Origin: Ganoderma boninense
Lineage: Eukaryota; Basidiomycota; Agaricomycetes; Polyporales; Polyporaceae
NCBI GenBank assembly: GCA_002900995.3
Contig: CM035311.1
Coordinates: 3,534,001-3,598,000, forward strand
DNA: 64,000 nt
Reading direction: 5' to 3'
Shown: piece by piece, positions 33,883 to 43,592 of the stretch
How positions within the stretch are numbered: the stretch's first letter is position 1
Layout of the letters: each line of letters begins with the position of its first letter
Made by a program: the position numbers and the translations under genes
Notes under the pieces: generated by a model
Told to the model about the DNA's origin: nothing
The model's database searches: none
What the model saw: only the letters and a program-made list of their open reading frames with translations

Positions 33883-35627
33883 CTACACTTCGGGCGACAG
33901 AGCCCGCTTCTTCTTCTTCTTCTTCTTCTTCTTCTCGCCTTTGCCTTCGCCTTCGCCCGCATTCTCGCCCGGATCAGCCGCGCCGCCGCCCGCATCGCCC
34001 GCGTTCGCCCCGTCGCCCGGATCCTCGTTCATCGGCTCACCGTCGCCCGCGAGCGCATTCGCGGCCTCCCGAGCCTCGCGACGAAGTCGAGCGAGCAGAT
34101 CGCGCTCGTACGCCTCGAGACCCGCCACCGTGCCCTCCAGAACCGCCATTCGCGCTCGAGCGAATGCGATCTCATTCCGGACGGCGCGAACCTGTCGTCG
34201 CCCGTCGCCCGGAATGCCTTCCTGCCGTAGCGCGTCCGTGCTGAACTCGTGCACGGCGTGACCGAAATTCGCCGGCCCCGACTGCACGTACGCGCCAATC
34301 GTGGCGATCGCCGCGGACTCCAAGCGGTCGGTCGCGCGCCTCGCTTCGCCCGTCGCCTGCGGCTGCGGCCTGTTGGGTGTCGAAGCAGGAGGGGCGGTCG
34401 CGGGGGTCGTCGCTGGAGGAGTGGGTGCCTGAGGAGGAGGGGGCGACGGCATAGGCTCGAGGTTGAGCAGTACCGGCGCTGGAAGAAGAGCAGTCGGCGC
34501 GCGAGGACGACGAGGTGCCGCAGGAGTGGGGGTTTGGGGGAGAGCTGGGAGAGTGGGCGGACGACTCGAGGAGGCGACAGGTGTCGCGGGCGAAGAGCCG
34601 GTCGGGAGAGCAGGAGTTGCTGTCGCTCGAGCCGTGAGTCGACCTAGCGCGTGGAAGGTCGAGCGAGACCCACCTAGCTCGCTCGGGTCAGCTTGAAGCG
34701 ACCGGTACCAATCCCCGTACGACATCGACCCGCGCCTGCACCCCTTTTGGTCGTTCCAGCATCGCCGGCAGCGGGTGTGGTCGCGAAGCGGTTCGCAGAC
34801 GGCGCGCTTGTTCGCGCAGTTGTCGCACTATCGAAAACGGCGAAAAACTATCAAGTTAGCGAAAAACCGTGCGAAAACGAAAAGACGAACCATTCGCTCC
34901 GGGTCGATGACGTGAGCCAGCACGGGCCCGGGGTCCTTTCGCGCCGCCTTCGCGCGAGTCTTCTTTGCCTCGGGTTCGCCAGCGACAGCCGACGAGTCGC
35001 GCCTGCGCTTCGCGCCGCCGTCGCCCGTGCCTCGCGTCGTGGAGGTTGACGCGACCGGTGGTTGAGGAGGGAGGATAGGCGCAGGGGAGCCGAGTCCAGT
35101 CGCCGCGGGAGTAGTCGACGAACCGGTCGCGAGTGCCCGCCTCTTCTCCTCGAGAGCCCGCTTCTTCTCCGCGAGGAAAGCCGCGAGTCGCGCGTTGCTT
35201 TCAGCGGTCTTGCGATCGCGTTCGGCGGCGGCGGCGGCCTTGGCAGCTTTGGCTGCCTCCTTCGCGCGTTCGTACGCGCCGGTGATGTCGGGGCTCGCCC
35301 AGTCGGGCCAGTCGTCGAAGAGCGACGAGAGCTGGGTCTGGTGCTCGGTAAACACCTGATCGGCGAGCCGTTCGATTTCGTCGGGCTCTTCGCCCGCTTC
35401 CGAAGCGCTCCCCTGCAAAAAACAGTCGCGTCAGTGTTACAAGCGAAAAGCGACGAGCGACGTACCAGAGCGATCGCCATGTCCTCGACCCACCCGATGT
35501 GGGCCTTGTCGTCGTCCTCGACCGTCGGCTCCATCCCTCGTAATTGCGCGACGAAGGAGCGCGCTTGCGTGAGGCCGTCGGGCTTGTCGGCCGGGCCTGT
35601 GTCTTGGCGTGGGGCGGTGGGGGACAT
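33883..35627 (-). CDS. Antisense gene A of the gypsy element: Zn2Cys6 protein
   Basis: Three minus-strand exons, 35627-35466, 35412-34891 and 34827-33883, 542 aa, opposite to gag-pol. Both introns are phase 0 (53 and 63 nt): GTACGT...TTGCAG with a CTGAC branch-like box, and GTTCGT...GATAG with CTAAC. Splicing creates a perfect cysteine pattern at the start of exon 3, CX2CX6CX8CX2CX6C (CDNCANKRAVC ... RCRRCWNDQKGC). That is the spacing of fungal Zn(II)2Cys6 DNA-binding clusters. Exon 2 is helical and Lys/Arg-rich (coiled-coil-like AAKAAAAAERDRKTAE, then GGAKRRRDSS). Exon 3 continues with a long Pro/Ala-rich linker, a helical segment (RNEIAFARARMAVLEGTVAGLEAYERDLL) and a poly-Lys tail. A TATA-like CATAAAG lies about 105 bp upstream. 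The role is inferred only: a DNA- or nucleic-acid-binding accessory protein of the retroelement. Confidence 0.75.
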
Positions 35628-36128
35628 GAGGGTGGCAGTGGTGTAGCGGTGGATGAAGAAAAGCAAGGACGAATGAGGAGCAAGAGGCGGCACGAAGCTG
35701 GGGGGAGGAGGAACACCACCAGCATCGAGACCGTCCTTTATGCCTAGCAAACCGGCGGCATCGTTACCCTTCTGCACCCGCTCGACGTTTACCAAGCCCC
35801 CGTCGCCGAGGGTTCTACCAGGCTTCACCGACGCGCGCCTTCTTGGGCGCCCCGCCCGTCGAATGCTTCCGTGCCCTCGGTCCCGAAGAAGCGGTGCTTC
35901 TCGAACACGATGTGTCGCGCGGTCTCCGAGGCGGAACATCCCGAGGCGGCCCAAGCCATCAAGCAGTGCCAAGAAGACGTACCGGCAAGCTAATCGCGAT
36001 TACTCGACGACTCGATACAAGCGACTATCGTACATTACTTCGCTTTCGCCCGCGACACTTCGCTTTCGCCTTCTTTCGCCCGTCGCCTAGAACTCGGTCT
36101 CGAAGTTGATCGGTTCGCTCTGATCGAC

Positions 36129-36135
36129 GAGCTCG
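36129..36135. repeat. 7-bp target-site duplication, left (GAGCTCG)
   Basis: GAGCTCG, repeated at 38840-38846; exactly 7 bp, as in copy 1. Confidence 0.85.
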
Positions 36136-38839
36136 CAGCTGCTGTTGTAGTATTGATGTATCATGTTACGACTAACACCCTAGAGCGTTTTACATCAGGT
36201 TACGGCTAAAAGTGCGATGTATCAGGAACCTCTGGAGCCTCCGGGACAGCTTGTCGTCGCTTGCCTTATTTAGGAGGTCCTCCTCCGGTCCACTGATGGT
36301 CCTTCCTCCGCGGAATTGTGTTAGCTGTATCTCCCTTGCTGCTGGGTGTATTGCTCCAGCATTATCTTTGTCTAATTAGCGCGCTCTAATGCACCTGCCA
36401 CGCATTGCCTCCTCCCATCAAGCGACCTGGGCTCCCTCCCATCAATTCCGGTATTTCCCCATCAATCCTGGGCTCCCCCCATCAATTCGGGTTCTCCATT
36501 CATTCTACCAACCTCCTGCCTCTCCTGTCCCAATATGGCAGTCTGTCCTTCCTCCCGGAATTGTTAGCTGTATCTCCCTCAATTCTGGGTGTATTGACTT
36601 CGTTCTTTTTGCATTATGTTTGTCTAATTAGCGCGCTTCTAATGCACCTAACACGACCATACAACGAGGGTTATAACATATACTAAATGCTCTATATTCG
36701 CGAATGAGGGCCCATATCTCGGCCGTTTTTGCATGCATTTGCTCGCGTGAGGGCGCGTTTTGTTCGCGACGACGCGCACAAAACGAGCCCTCTTGCGTCC
36801 AAATCCGTCCACCCGTTCTTCCGGTGCATATATCCCCTCCTCCTGGGGAACAGGTATATGCACCTTGGGAACCACTGGACCGATTGGCTTCGTTCTTTTT
36901 GCGTCTGGTAGCTACCAATTAGTGTATTCTAGGCGTACAAACTGAATACAGGCGCACCCAGTTGCCACTGTAGGAGGGGGGCATCAATAGTCACCTGTAG
37001 TCGACTTCTTCCCCCCATATCTCCTTCAGTTCTTGGCCGTTTTTTTGTGCCCCTTATACGCCCGGAAAGCCCTGTGTAAGGGCTTTTCCAACGAGCCTAC
37101 ATACGCCCAAATCCGTCCACTACAGCCCTCGGACCATGGACCCCTTCCCCTGACTACTCCCCTCCCCACTGTTTGGCCCATATCTTGGGCAGTTCTGGGC
37201 CAATCCACTTGATCTCTTCTGTTTCCTATGCATGCAATAGCAGTGTTTGTAACTGTGCAGTGTATACCACTATTCCCTCATACGATCTATATGCAGTCTG
37301 TTATCAGTGGTACCCAGATCTACCCCCCTCTGACATATATGTAGGTGGTGGTAGCTGGGTAGATCATATATACTACTTGAAAGCCCTTTGCAGCCGCTTT
37401 CCAACAAGCCCAAAACCATCCAAATCGGTCAAGAAATGGATGAGATATAGCTAATAGATCAAATGTACACTGGGCTGTAAGACACTTTAAGACAGGCAGT
37501 AAGACACTGCTCTCGGAAATGCCTTACTAGCCCAAAGGGTCCCCCTTGGCTTCCACAAGTTATATCTCAATGACTTCTTACCTGTTTCCCCTCAACTTTG
37601 TTGCATTGGATAGCTGCAATTGGCTGCTATCCGACCCTATAACTGTATGTTTTATCAGGCAAATGGAAAAATTGTCAGAGGGGGTAAACTGGTGACTACT
37701 GATAACACCCTGTATATAGATCTACATGCCTAATAGTGCTTTTCAACTGTGAATTGGCTTGTTGTATACTACACATATATGACACAAAAGAGAGCAAGTG
37801 GATTGGCCCAGAACTGCCCAAGATATGGGCCAAACAGTGGGGAGGGGAGTAGTCAGGGGAAGGGGTCCATGGTCCGAGGGCTGTAGTGGACGGATTTGGG
37901 CGTATGTAGGCTCGTTGGAAAGCCCTTACACAGGGCTTTCCGGGCGTATAAGGGGCACAAAAAACGGCCAAGAACTGAAGGAGATATGGGGGGAAGAAGT
38001 CGACTACAGGTGACTATTGATGCCCCCCTCCTACAGTGGCAACTGGGTGCGCCTGTATTCAGTTTGTACGCCTAGAATACACTAATTGGTAGCTACCAGA
38101 CGCAAAAAGAACGAAGCCAATCGGTCCAGTGGTTCCCAAGGTGCATATACCTGTTCCCCAGGAGGAGGGGATATATGCACCGGAAGAACGGGTGGACGGA
38201 TTTGGACGCAAGAGGGCTCGTTTTGTGCGCGTCGATTACGCGAACAAAACGCGCCCTCACGCGAGCAAATGCATGCAAAAACGGCCGAGATATGGGCCAA
38301 ACATTCCCCCCTAGAGCGAATATAGAGGGGCCATTAGTATATGTTATAACCCTCGTTGTATGGTCGTGTTAGGTGCATTAGAAGCGCGCTAATTAGACAA
38401 ACATAATGCAAAAAGAACGAAGTCAATACACCCAGAATTGAGGGAGATACAGCTAACACAATTCCGGGAGGAAGGACAGACTGCCATATTGGGACAGGAG
38501 AGGCAGGAGGTTGGTAGAATGATGGGAGAACCCGGAATTGATGGGGGGAGCCCAGGATTGATGGGGAAATACCGGAATTGATGGGAGGGAGCCCAGAATT
38601 GATGGGGGAGGCACCCAGGCACCCGGGACAGTGGTCTACAAGCTTAGATAAGCCTGGGAGGCAGCAATGCTGTGCCATCAGTGGCCCCGGAGGAGGACCT
38701 CCTAAATAAGGCAAGCGACGACAAGCTGTCCCGGAGGCTCCAGAGGTTCCTGATACATCGCACTTTTAGCCGTAACCTGATGTAAAACGCTCTAGGGTGT
38801 TAGTCGTAACATGATACATCAATACTACAACATATGGTG
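36136..38839. mobile_element. Palindromic DNA transposon, copy 2 (2704 bp), nested
   Basis: Same family as 9508-12182, with identical outer ends (CAGCTGCTGTTG left, ATATGGTG right). The right arm (from about 37795) is almost identical to copy 1. The left arm differs: a block at about 36282-36420 is scrambled and carries a degraded second copy of the segment at 36550-36655, and small deletions occur near 36690-36775. The unique centre (about 37210-37794) is inverted relative to copy 1 although the ends keep the same orientation. It inserted into antisense gene B of the gypsy element, so it is younger than that element. Confidence 0.9.
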
Positions 38840-38846
38840 GAGCTCG
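38840..38846. repeat. 7-bp target-site duplication, right (GAGCTCG)
   Basis: Direct copy of 36129-36135. Confidence 0.85.
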
Positions 38847-39641
38847 GGCAAGGCTTCCCACTGCGCGTGCACGGCTGCATCGGCCGCCGTGGGGCTGCAC
38901 AAGTACTCGAGGTTGCGCCTCACCCGTTCGCCCAGGTCCATAGACGCGTTCGCGAGCTGCTGTACAAGGCGAGCCGATCGCAACGCCTTTTCGCGCGACC
39001 GCGCCAGCGTCCTTATGTCCGCCCGGGATCGACGCTCGGTCAAGCGAGCGATAAGGCTCCCAGTCTGATGAGCGAAATACGGCAGCATCGCGTAGTCCTC
39101 GGGACATCGTCCGATACTTGCGCGGAGGTCGCGAATCCACCCTTCAGTTTGGACTGTGTTTTCGGTCACAAGGTCAAAGTGCTCCTGCAATCCCCTCATT
39201 AACACAGCCCCCTCCGACGAGCGACTACCACGTACGATTTCGCGAATAACCTCGTCAAGCAGCCGGTTCAGTTCCTCTCGGGTCTCGGACATCGCCCCAA
39301 CGACCATGGCAAAGCTGGCTACGTCCGACGCGATCTGGTATGCGACAGCCGACGCGACTGTGTCGTATAGCTCATCGCATTCGTCGCGCGCATCCCGCAG
39401 TGTCGCTACAAGAGGCTGCAGTGGTCGCTGAGTTGTCGACATGGCGGGGAAGGGGGAGTGTTTCGCGTTCGCCTTGCGTCGCGCCCACTTAAAAAATACT
39501 ACTCCATTCGCCCCTAGCTCGCTCACCACATTTCGCGCACGCCTGCGTCACTACGCGTCATCGCTCTTAACTCATCAACAACCAGCTCGCAACTTCAATT
39601 GGAACATCGCCCTATCGTACACCGGTCCCGTTGTGCCTTGC

Positions 39642-40370
39642 CTAGTCGCTTCCCCCGCTCCAGCTCTCCAGATCGCCCTCAACACTTCGCGTCGCCATCT
39701 CGCGATGCTCGCGCGCGATCTGCGCTTGCAACTCGCTATGTTCCTCTGCGCGCTGTTCCTCTCTCAGGGAGTCCGAGGCCGATACCTCTCTGGTGTCGCC
39801 CGTCACCGCGCACCTGTCCACCGCGTTACACGCCGAATAGTACGAAGCGCGGGCCGCCTCCACCAAGTGTTGGATCTTGAAACCAACTGTCGTATGGACG
39901 AAAGTGTCGTTAACTCGCTCGTAAGCAAGCTCGAGAGCCGCCGCCTTTCCACACGTTTCGTCGGCCGTCGCTCGCTCGACAACTGCCGTTCGATAGCGCA
40001 TCGGCTGGCGAGTGCGCGTATAGGTTTGACCGAACGCGTCGCCCAGCCGGTCACTAGCGGGCGCACGGTCTAGGATCCCCTGGAGTCGCTCGACTAGGGC
40101 AACCAACTCGCGCGTCGTCCCGCCAAGGATCACTCTGGCGCACTATAACGATCTCTTCTCGGTCAGTCGCCCGGACCTACGTCGCGATTCACGTACCACT
40201 CGGTCGGCTAGGTCCCGCGCCCGTGCTCGCACATCGGTTACCGGGATGGGACGCCTCTGGATGAGTCCCTCAATCTCGTCCACGTCCCCCCGCAGGCGAT
40301 CCATCAACGGGGGAAGAATCATACTCGCCAGGCTGTTAATCTCGTCGCGAGTTTCTTCGTCGGTGTTCAT
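39642..40370 (-). CDS. Antisense gene C of the gypsy element
   Basis: Two minus-strand exons, 40370-40197 and 40142-39642, 224 aa. The 54-nt intron starts GTACGTG, has a GACTGAC branch-like box and ends TTATAG, in phase 0. An in-frame ATG at 40430 would add 20 residues. The protein is helical (MNTDEETRDEINSLASMIL, VALVERLQGILDRA, SLREEQRAEEHSELQAQIAREHRE). It resembles gene B in length and heptad-like character but has no recognised family. It starts only about 150 bp inside the 3' LTR, so an antisense promoter in or next to that LTR could drive it. Codon style and GC content match the rest of the element rather than the host genes. Confidence 0.65.
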
Positions 40371-40490
40371 GATGGTCAAGGCGAAAGATCGTCTACCCCT
40401 GTTCGCTCGGACTCGGCCAATGTCGTTCATCGCCCGACGTCATGCTTACCGCGCTTCTTCGTCATCGGCTCCAACGATCGCACGCGAACT

Positions 40491-40521
40491 GAGGACAGTT
40501 CGGATTTCAGTGGGGGGGAGG
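40491..40521 (+). other. Polypurine tract at the 3' LTR
   Basis: AGTGGGGGGGAGG directly abuts the TG of the 3' LTR, the normal priming site for plus-strand DNA. The 31-nt unit is an imperfect repeat of 33694-33724. Confidence 0.85.
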
Positions 40522-41457
40522 TGATGGGCTTGTAGCCTGTTTACCACTCGGATAGGCCGTATTCCTGTTCCATATATCGCCCTGTTCTTTTCGCCTTCGC
40601 CGACTCCGTCTGTCTTCGCTCGTTCGCTCGGTCGCTCGCCCTGTCGCCCACTCCGTCGCTCGCCCGCGGGCCGATACTACACCTCGCCAAGCTCGGTGTC
40701 CGATCTGGTGCTTCGCCGCCGTGTATCGGCCCCGTGTGGTCCCCGGGTCGCTCGTTAGGACCCCCTTTCTGCGTCGGACCAGCCGTGGTATACGCATGGT
40801 ACACCTCCGATCGCTCGCTCGTATTTCGCCATTGGTAGGGCCTTTCATAGACCGGCCGGGACTCTTCGATCGCCCGTGAGTTTTCATCGGTCGCCCCGCG
40901 ACGGTCACTCCAAGGCGACAAGTCGTCGACATATTCGCTCCACTTCCTCCTTCGTCTTCGCTATCCCGTTCTGTGATTGGTTGCTGTAGTCGGTCATTCG
41001 TTTCCTGTTGTTTTCCCGTCGGTTTCTAGGGTTTCCTTCCTGTACCGATATATAGATGATGTTCTTAGTCTTGGCAATACAGATTTCGGCACCCCGTTGA
41101 CTTCTCACTTTTCGCTCGCCTCGCTCGCTCATCGCATCGCTCGTCGCCCATCGTATCCGGCTCGCCGAGAGTCATTATCGTATTCGTTCGCACATCGTCG
41201 CTCGTCCATCGTCGCAGGGCCCGAGAGTCCCTTTCGTATTCGCCATCGTCTTCCACGTCGCTCGCCGAGAGCCCCTCGTATTCTACTTCCGCCCGTCGCG
41301 CATCGCGCGCGACTCTTGGACCGACTAGTCCGCTGGTCTTAGGCCCTCTGTGGTATTTGGTTCGTAGCGATTAGCGAGCACCCGACGACTCCCTCCTTCT
41401 TTTCCGGTTAGCTGGTTCTGTTGTATTTCGCAGCAGTTCCCCGGACCGTACACATCA
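40522..41457 (+). repeat. 3' LTR
   Basis: 936 bp, matching 25880-26815 with a single difference noticed by eye (G here, A in the 5' LTR, near 40895). Confidence 0.9.
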
Positions 41458-42346
41458 TCGCGCTCCCGGACCTCGTATCCGCCAGTTTCTTGTTGACGTC
41501 CAGGCGTCATCATACCCATTGTATCTCATGTCCATCTGCATCTTGCGCCAGTCTTGATCCATTGCCTCTTGCGTCCGTCTGCACACGTTGTCTTGCATCT
41601 ATCGCTACTATAAATAACGCTCCCTAATTCATTCCCCACATTCCGTGACCCACTCTCGCATATACTCATGTAGACTAACGTTTGTCCTCGTCATGCACGC
41701 TGTTGATGTAGCTTGGCTCTGATGTCTCTGATGTTACATACGTACTCCTGACGTTCATGTCACCTTACTGTAGATTCGTCTGAAATTCACTGTCAGTATT
41801 CTGTACGTTGTTGGTTGACTGGAAGTGCCTGGAAATGCCTGGAAAGACTTGACGTCACGGAATGCTCAAAACCAGTTCAGGAAAATGCTAGGAAACGTCA
41901 GGCTGCCCAAGAAGATCTCATGACGTCATGACCAGTCCAAGGTTCGTGTCCTGGAAATGCCTGACGTCCTGGAAATGCCCGGAAAATGCCAGGCTACTCG
42001 GCCGCCCAGAAGATCTCATGACGTCATGACCCGTCCAAGGGCCTCGGCAAGTACGACGCGGAGAGAGATCAGTTCCTGGCCAGGAATCCCCCAGCGAGAT
42101 CCACGTCTCGTCGGGAATCACCTAGGCTCCAAGTCCGCATCAATCGGACAGGCCTTCAGTAGCATCAAGTTCCCAGGTTGGATTAGGTCGGATCCAGATC
42201 CAACGTGATCCACCAGGGTATGGCAGTCTTCAGATCTCGGCAAATTTACAGGAATCTCAGACCCGCATCAGGACCCTAACTCCTTGACCTTCTTGAGGGT
42301 TTCTGAGAGAGCACTCAGGAGCCGTCAAGAGAGGAGAGTTTTGCTG
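41458..42346. other. Spacer with a tandem CRE-containing repeat
   Basis: No gene is visible. Within 41820-42045 there are three perfect TGACGTCA octamers (41850-41857, 41921-41928, 42019-42026), the ATF/CREB site. Two of them lie in a direct repeat of about 37 bp (41905-41942 and 42004-42040). GGAAATGCC units are scattered between them. Confidence 0.6.
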
Positions 42347-43147
42347 ATGCGAGCCTATGTCGGCGACCCGGAGCATCCAAGTCTATTCGTGAATGCGTGG
42401 CAGAGCTCCGCTTCACTTGATGACACCCGTCCACGGCACATTGTTTCCGAAATCCAGGCCGAGCACCGCTATCCCACTGCCACCCAGCTTACGATCGACC
42501 TCGACATTAAGCAGATTTTGGGGGATGATTGTCCGTCGTTTTTTGAGGACGATACTTTGCGCAAGGTCATGGACGTATTCCCGAACCTGTGCCGCCTCGA
42601 CCTTGTCGGCAGGAACTTCGGGCACACCAAGCTCGCCATGGCTAAGGCGTTTCTCAACCGCCCTCGCCTTACAGGCTGCCCTCCAGGAGCGCAAGAGGCA
42701 GGGAATATGAAGACGCTCGGATACGTCTGCGGGGTGTCGGAGGAGTATAGGGCCCAGAACCCCGTTGAATTCGTCGACGCCCTCCGCGCGCAGCTGGACG
42801 CGCTCGAGGCGCTCCTCGCAGACTCGGCGGCAGCAGGCGGCCCCCGATTGCATAGGCTAGAGCTGTGCGTCGTGTACACGCGGCTTGAGTCTCCTCCCCC
42901 ATCGGAGGCTTACCCGTACGTGTATGATGCCGCTGCAAGCACGGATCTGACTGCGTATGTGTCGTCGACGTATTTGCCACGGTTCGGGCGGCTCGTTGAT
43001 GAGGTCGTGTTCATTGGAGATGTCAAGAGGCGGGGTGCTGGGTATCAGATACTTACGGGAGCAGTACGGAAGGTCATAGTGCCAAGACGGCTGCCAGGGC
43101 GCCGAGCCGAGGGTATGATGAGTCGGTCGACTCGGAAAGGACGGTAG
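42347..43147 (+). pseudogene. F-box paralogue, orphan C-terminal half
   Basis: 266 codons from the ATG at 42347; the frame is open back to about 42284. The sequence is collinear with the last 250 or so residues of F-box 1, including FPNLCRLDLVGRNFGHTKLAMAKAFL, KTLGYVCGVSEEY, ALRAQLDALEALLADS, STYLPRFGRLVDEVVFIGDVKRRGAGYQIL and the basic RSTRKGR end. Homology starts at the MRAYVGD codons. There is no F-box and no N-terminal half upstream. It looks like the missing half of the truncated gene at 5.2-6.4 kb. It is probably not expressed as a functional protein, though the open frame suggests a recent event. Confidence 0.8.
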
Positions 43148-43528
43148 AATTCAGCCGTGGCAGTTGTGCAAAGTTGTTCGCAGTGGTCCTTGTGGCGATA
43201 TTGTGACACAATTATTTATGTTCACATTACCGAAATGCATCTGCAAGATGAAATGATTTGTGGAGATATGTACGCTCTCGAACATAAAGCCAAGAGGTAT
43301 ACAGCTCCTCCTGACGGAAGTGTCAAATGCACTTGAAGGAGAGCGTGCTGCCACAGCGCTCGCTCAACGTCACGGGATCGTGGGTGACTGCTGCGAATTC
43401 TCACCAAGCCCTGGCGGGCTCGGGCCCGCCCGAACCTATGTCATCCATTTACCTTACTGTGCTGGCCATCCCGCAGACCGTCTTGCATTGGGACGATAAA
43501 TCCCGTCATCTCCCAGCATTCTCCATCG

Positions 43529-43535
43529 TATAAAA
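43529..43535 (+). promoter_or_regulatory. TATA box of the carboxylesterase
   Basis: TATAAAA, 58 bp before the ATG at 43593. Confidence 0.6.
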
Positions 43536-43592
43536 TGGGGCCAAATCCCCTCAGGATCATCAACAGACTCAACCGTGTACATCCTTCGAGAT

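Larger units (their letters stand above)
36087..39442 (-). pseudogene. Antisense gene B of the gypsy element, interrupted by a transposon
   Basis: The coding sequence runs on the minus strand from the ATG at 39442 to 38840. It is then interrupted by palindromic element copy 2 (36136-38839), which adds a few codons and a stop. The frame resumes from 36128 to a stop at 36089-36087 once the element and one 7-bp duplication are discounted. The uninterrupted length is 214 aa. The protein is mostly alpha-helical and acidic/basic (DECDELYDTVASAVAYQ, MSETREELNRLLDEVIREI, VQQLANASMDLGERVRRN). No family was recognised. It sits between antisense genes A and C and has the same style of composition, so it is probably another accessory protein of the element. 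As it stands the product lacks only its last 14 or so residues. Confidence 0.65.
25880..41457 (+). mobile_element. Ty3/gypsy LTR retrotransposon, 15.6 kb with nested insert
   Basis: Two 936-bp LTRs (TG...CA) bound an internal region with a primer-binding site, gag-protease, pol (RT-RNase H-integrase, the Ty3/gypsy order) and an unusual 6.8-kb tail of antisense genes before the polypurine tract at 40509-40521. Without the nested palindromic transposon (36136-38839 plus one 7-bp duplication) the element is about 12.9 kb, long for a fungal gypsy element. The LTRs differ at only one place noticed by eye (near 26253 against 40895), gag and pol are open, and both insertion edges are clean. This suggests a young insertion. 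Confidence 0.9.

Noticed and set aside
33636..35700. Plus-strand frames opposite antisense gene A (for example 35062-35646)
   Set aside because: They are complements of the GC-rich minus-strand coding sequence; only the minus strand gives consistent introns and a cysteine motif.
6409..42271. A 9-bp direct repeat CCGCATCAG at 6409-6417 and 42263-42271 as target duplication of the 36-kb block
   Set aside because: F-box coding homology does not resume directly after the right copy (about 75 unrelated bases intervene), and a 9-bp match between two 100-bp windows is not rare enough.
6400..42300. The whole 36-kb block as a giant cargo-carrying element of the Starship kind
   Set aside because: No tyrosine-recombinase captain gene, no matching termini, and such elements are known from a different fungal subphylum.
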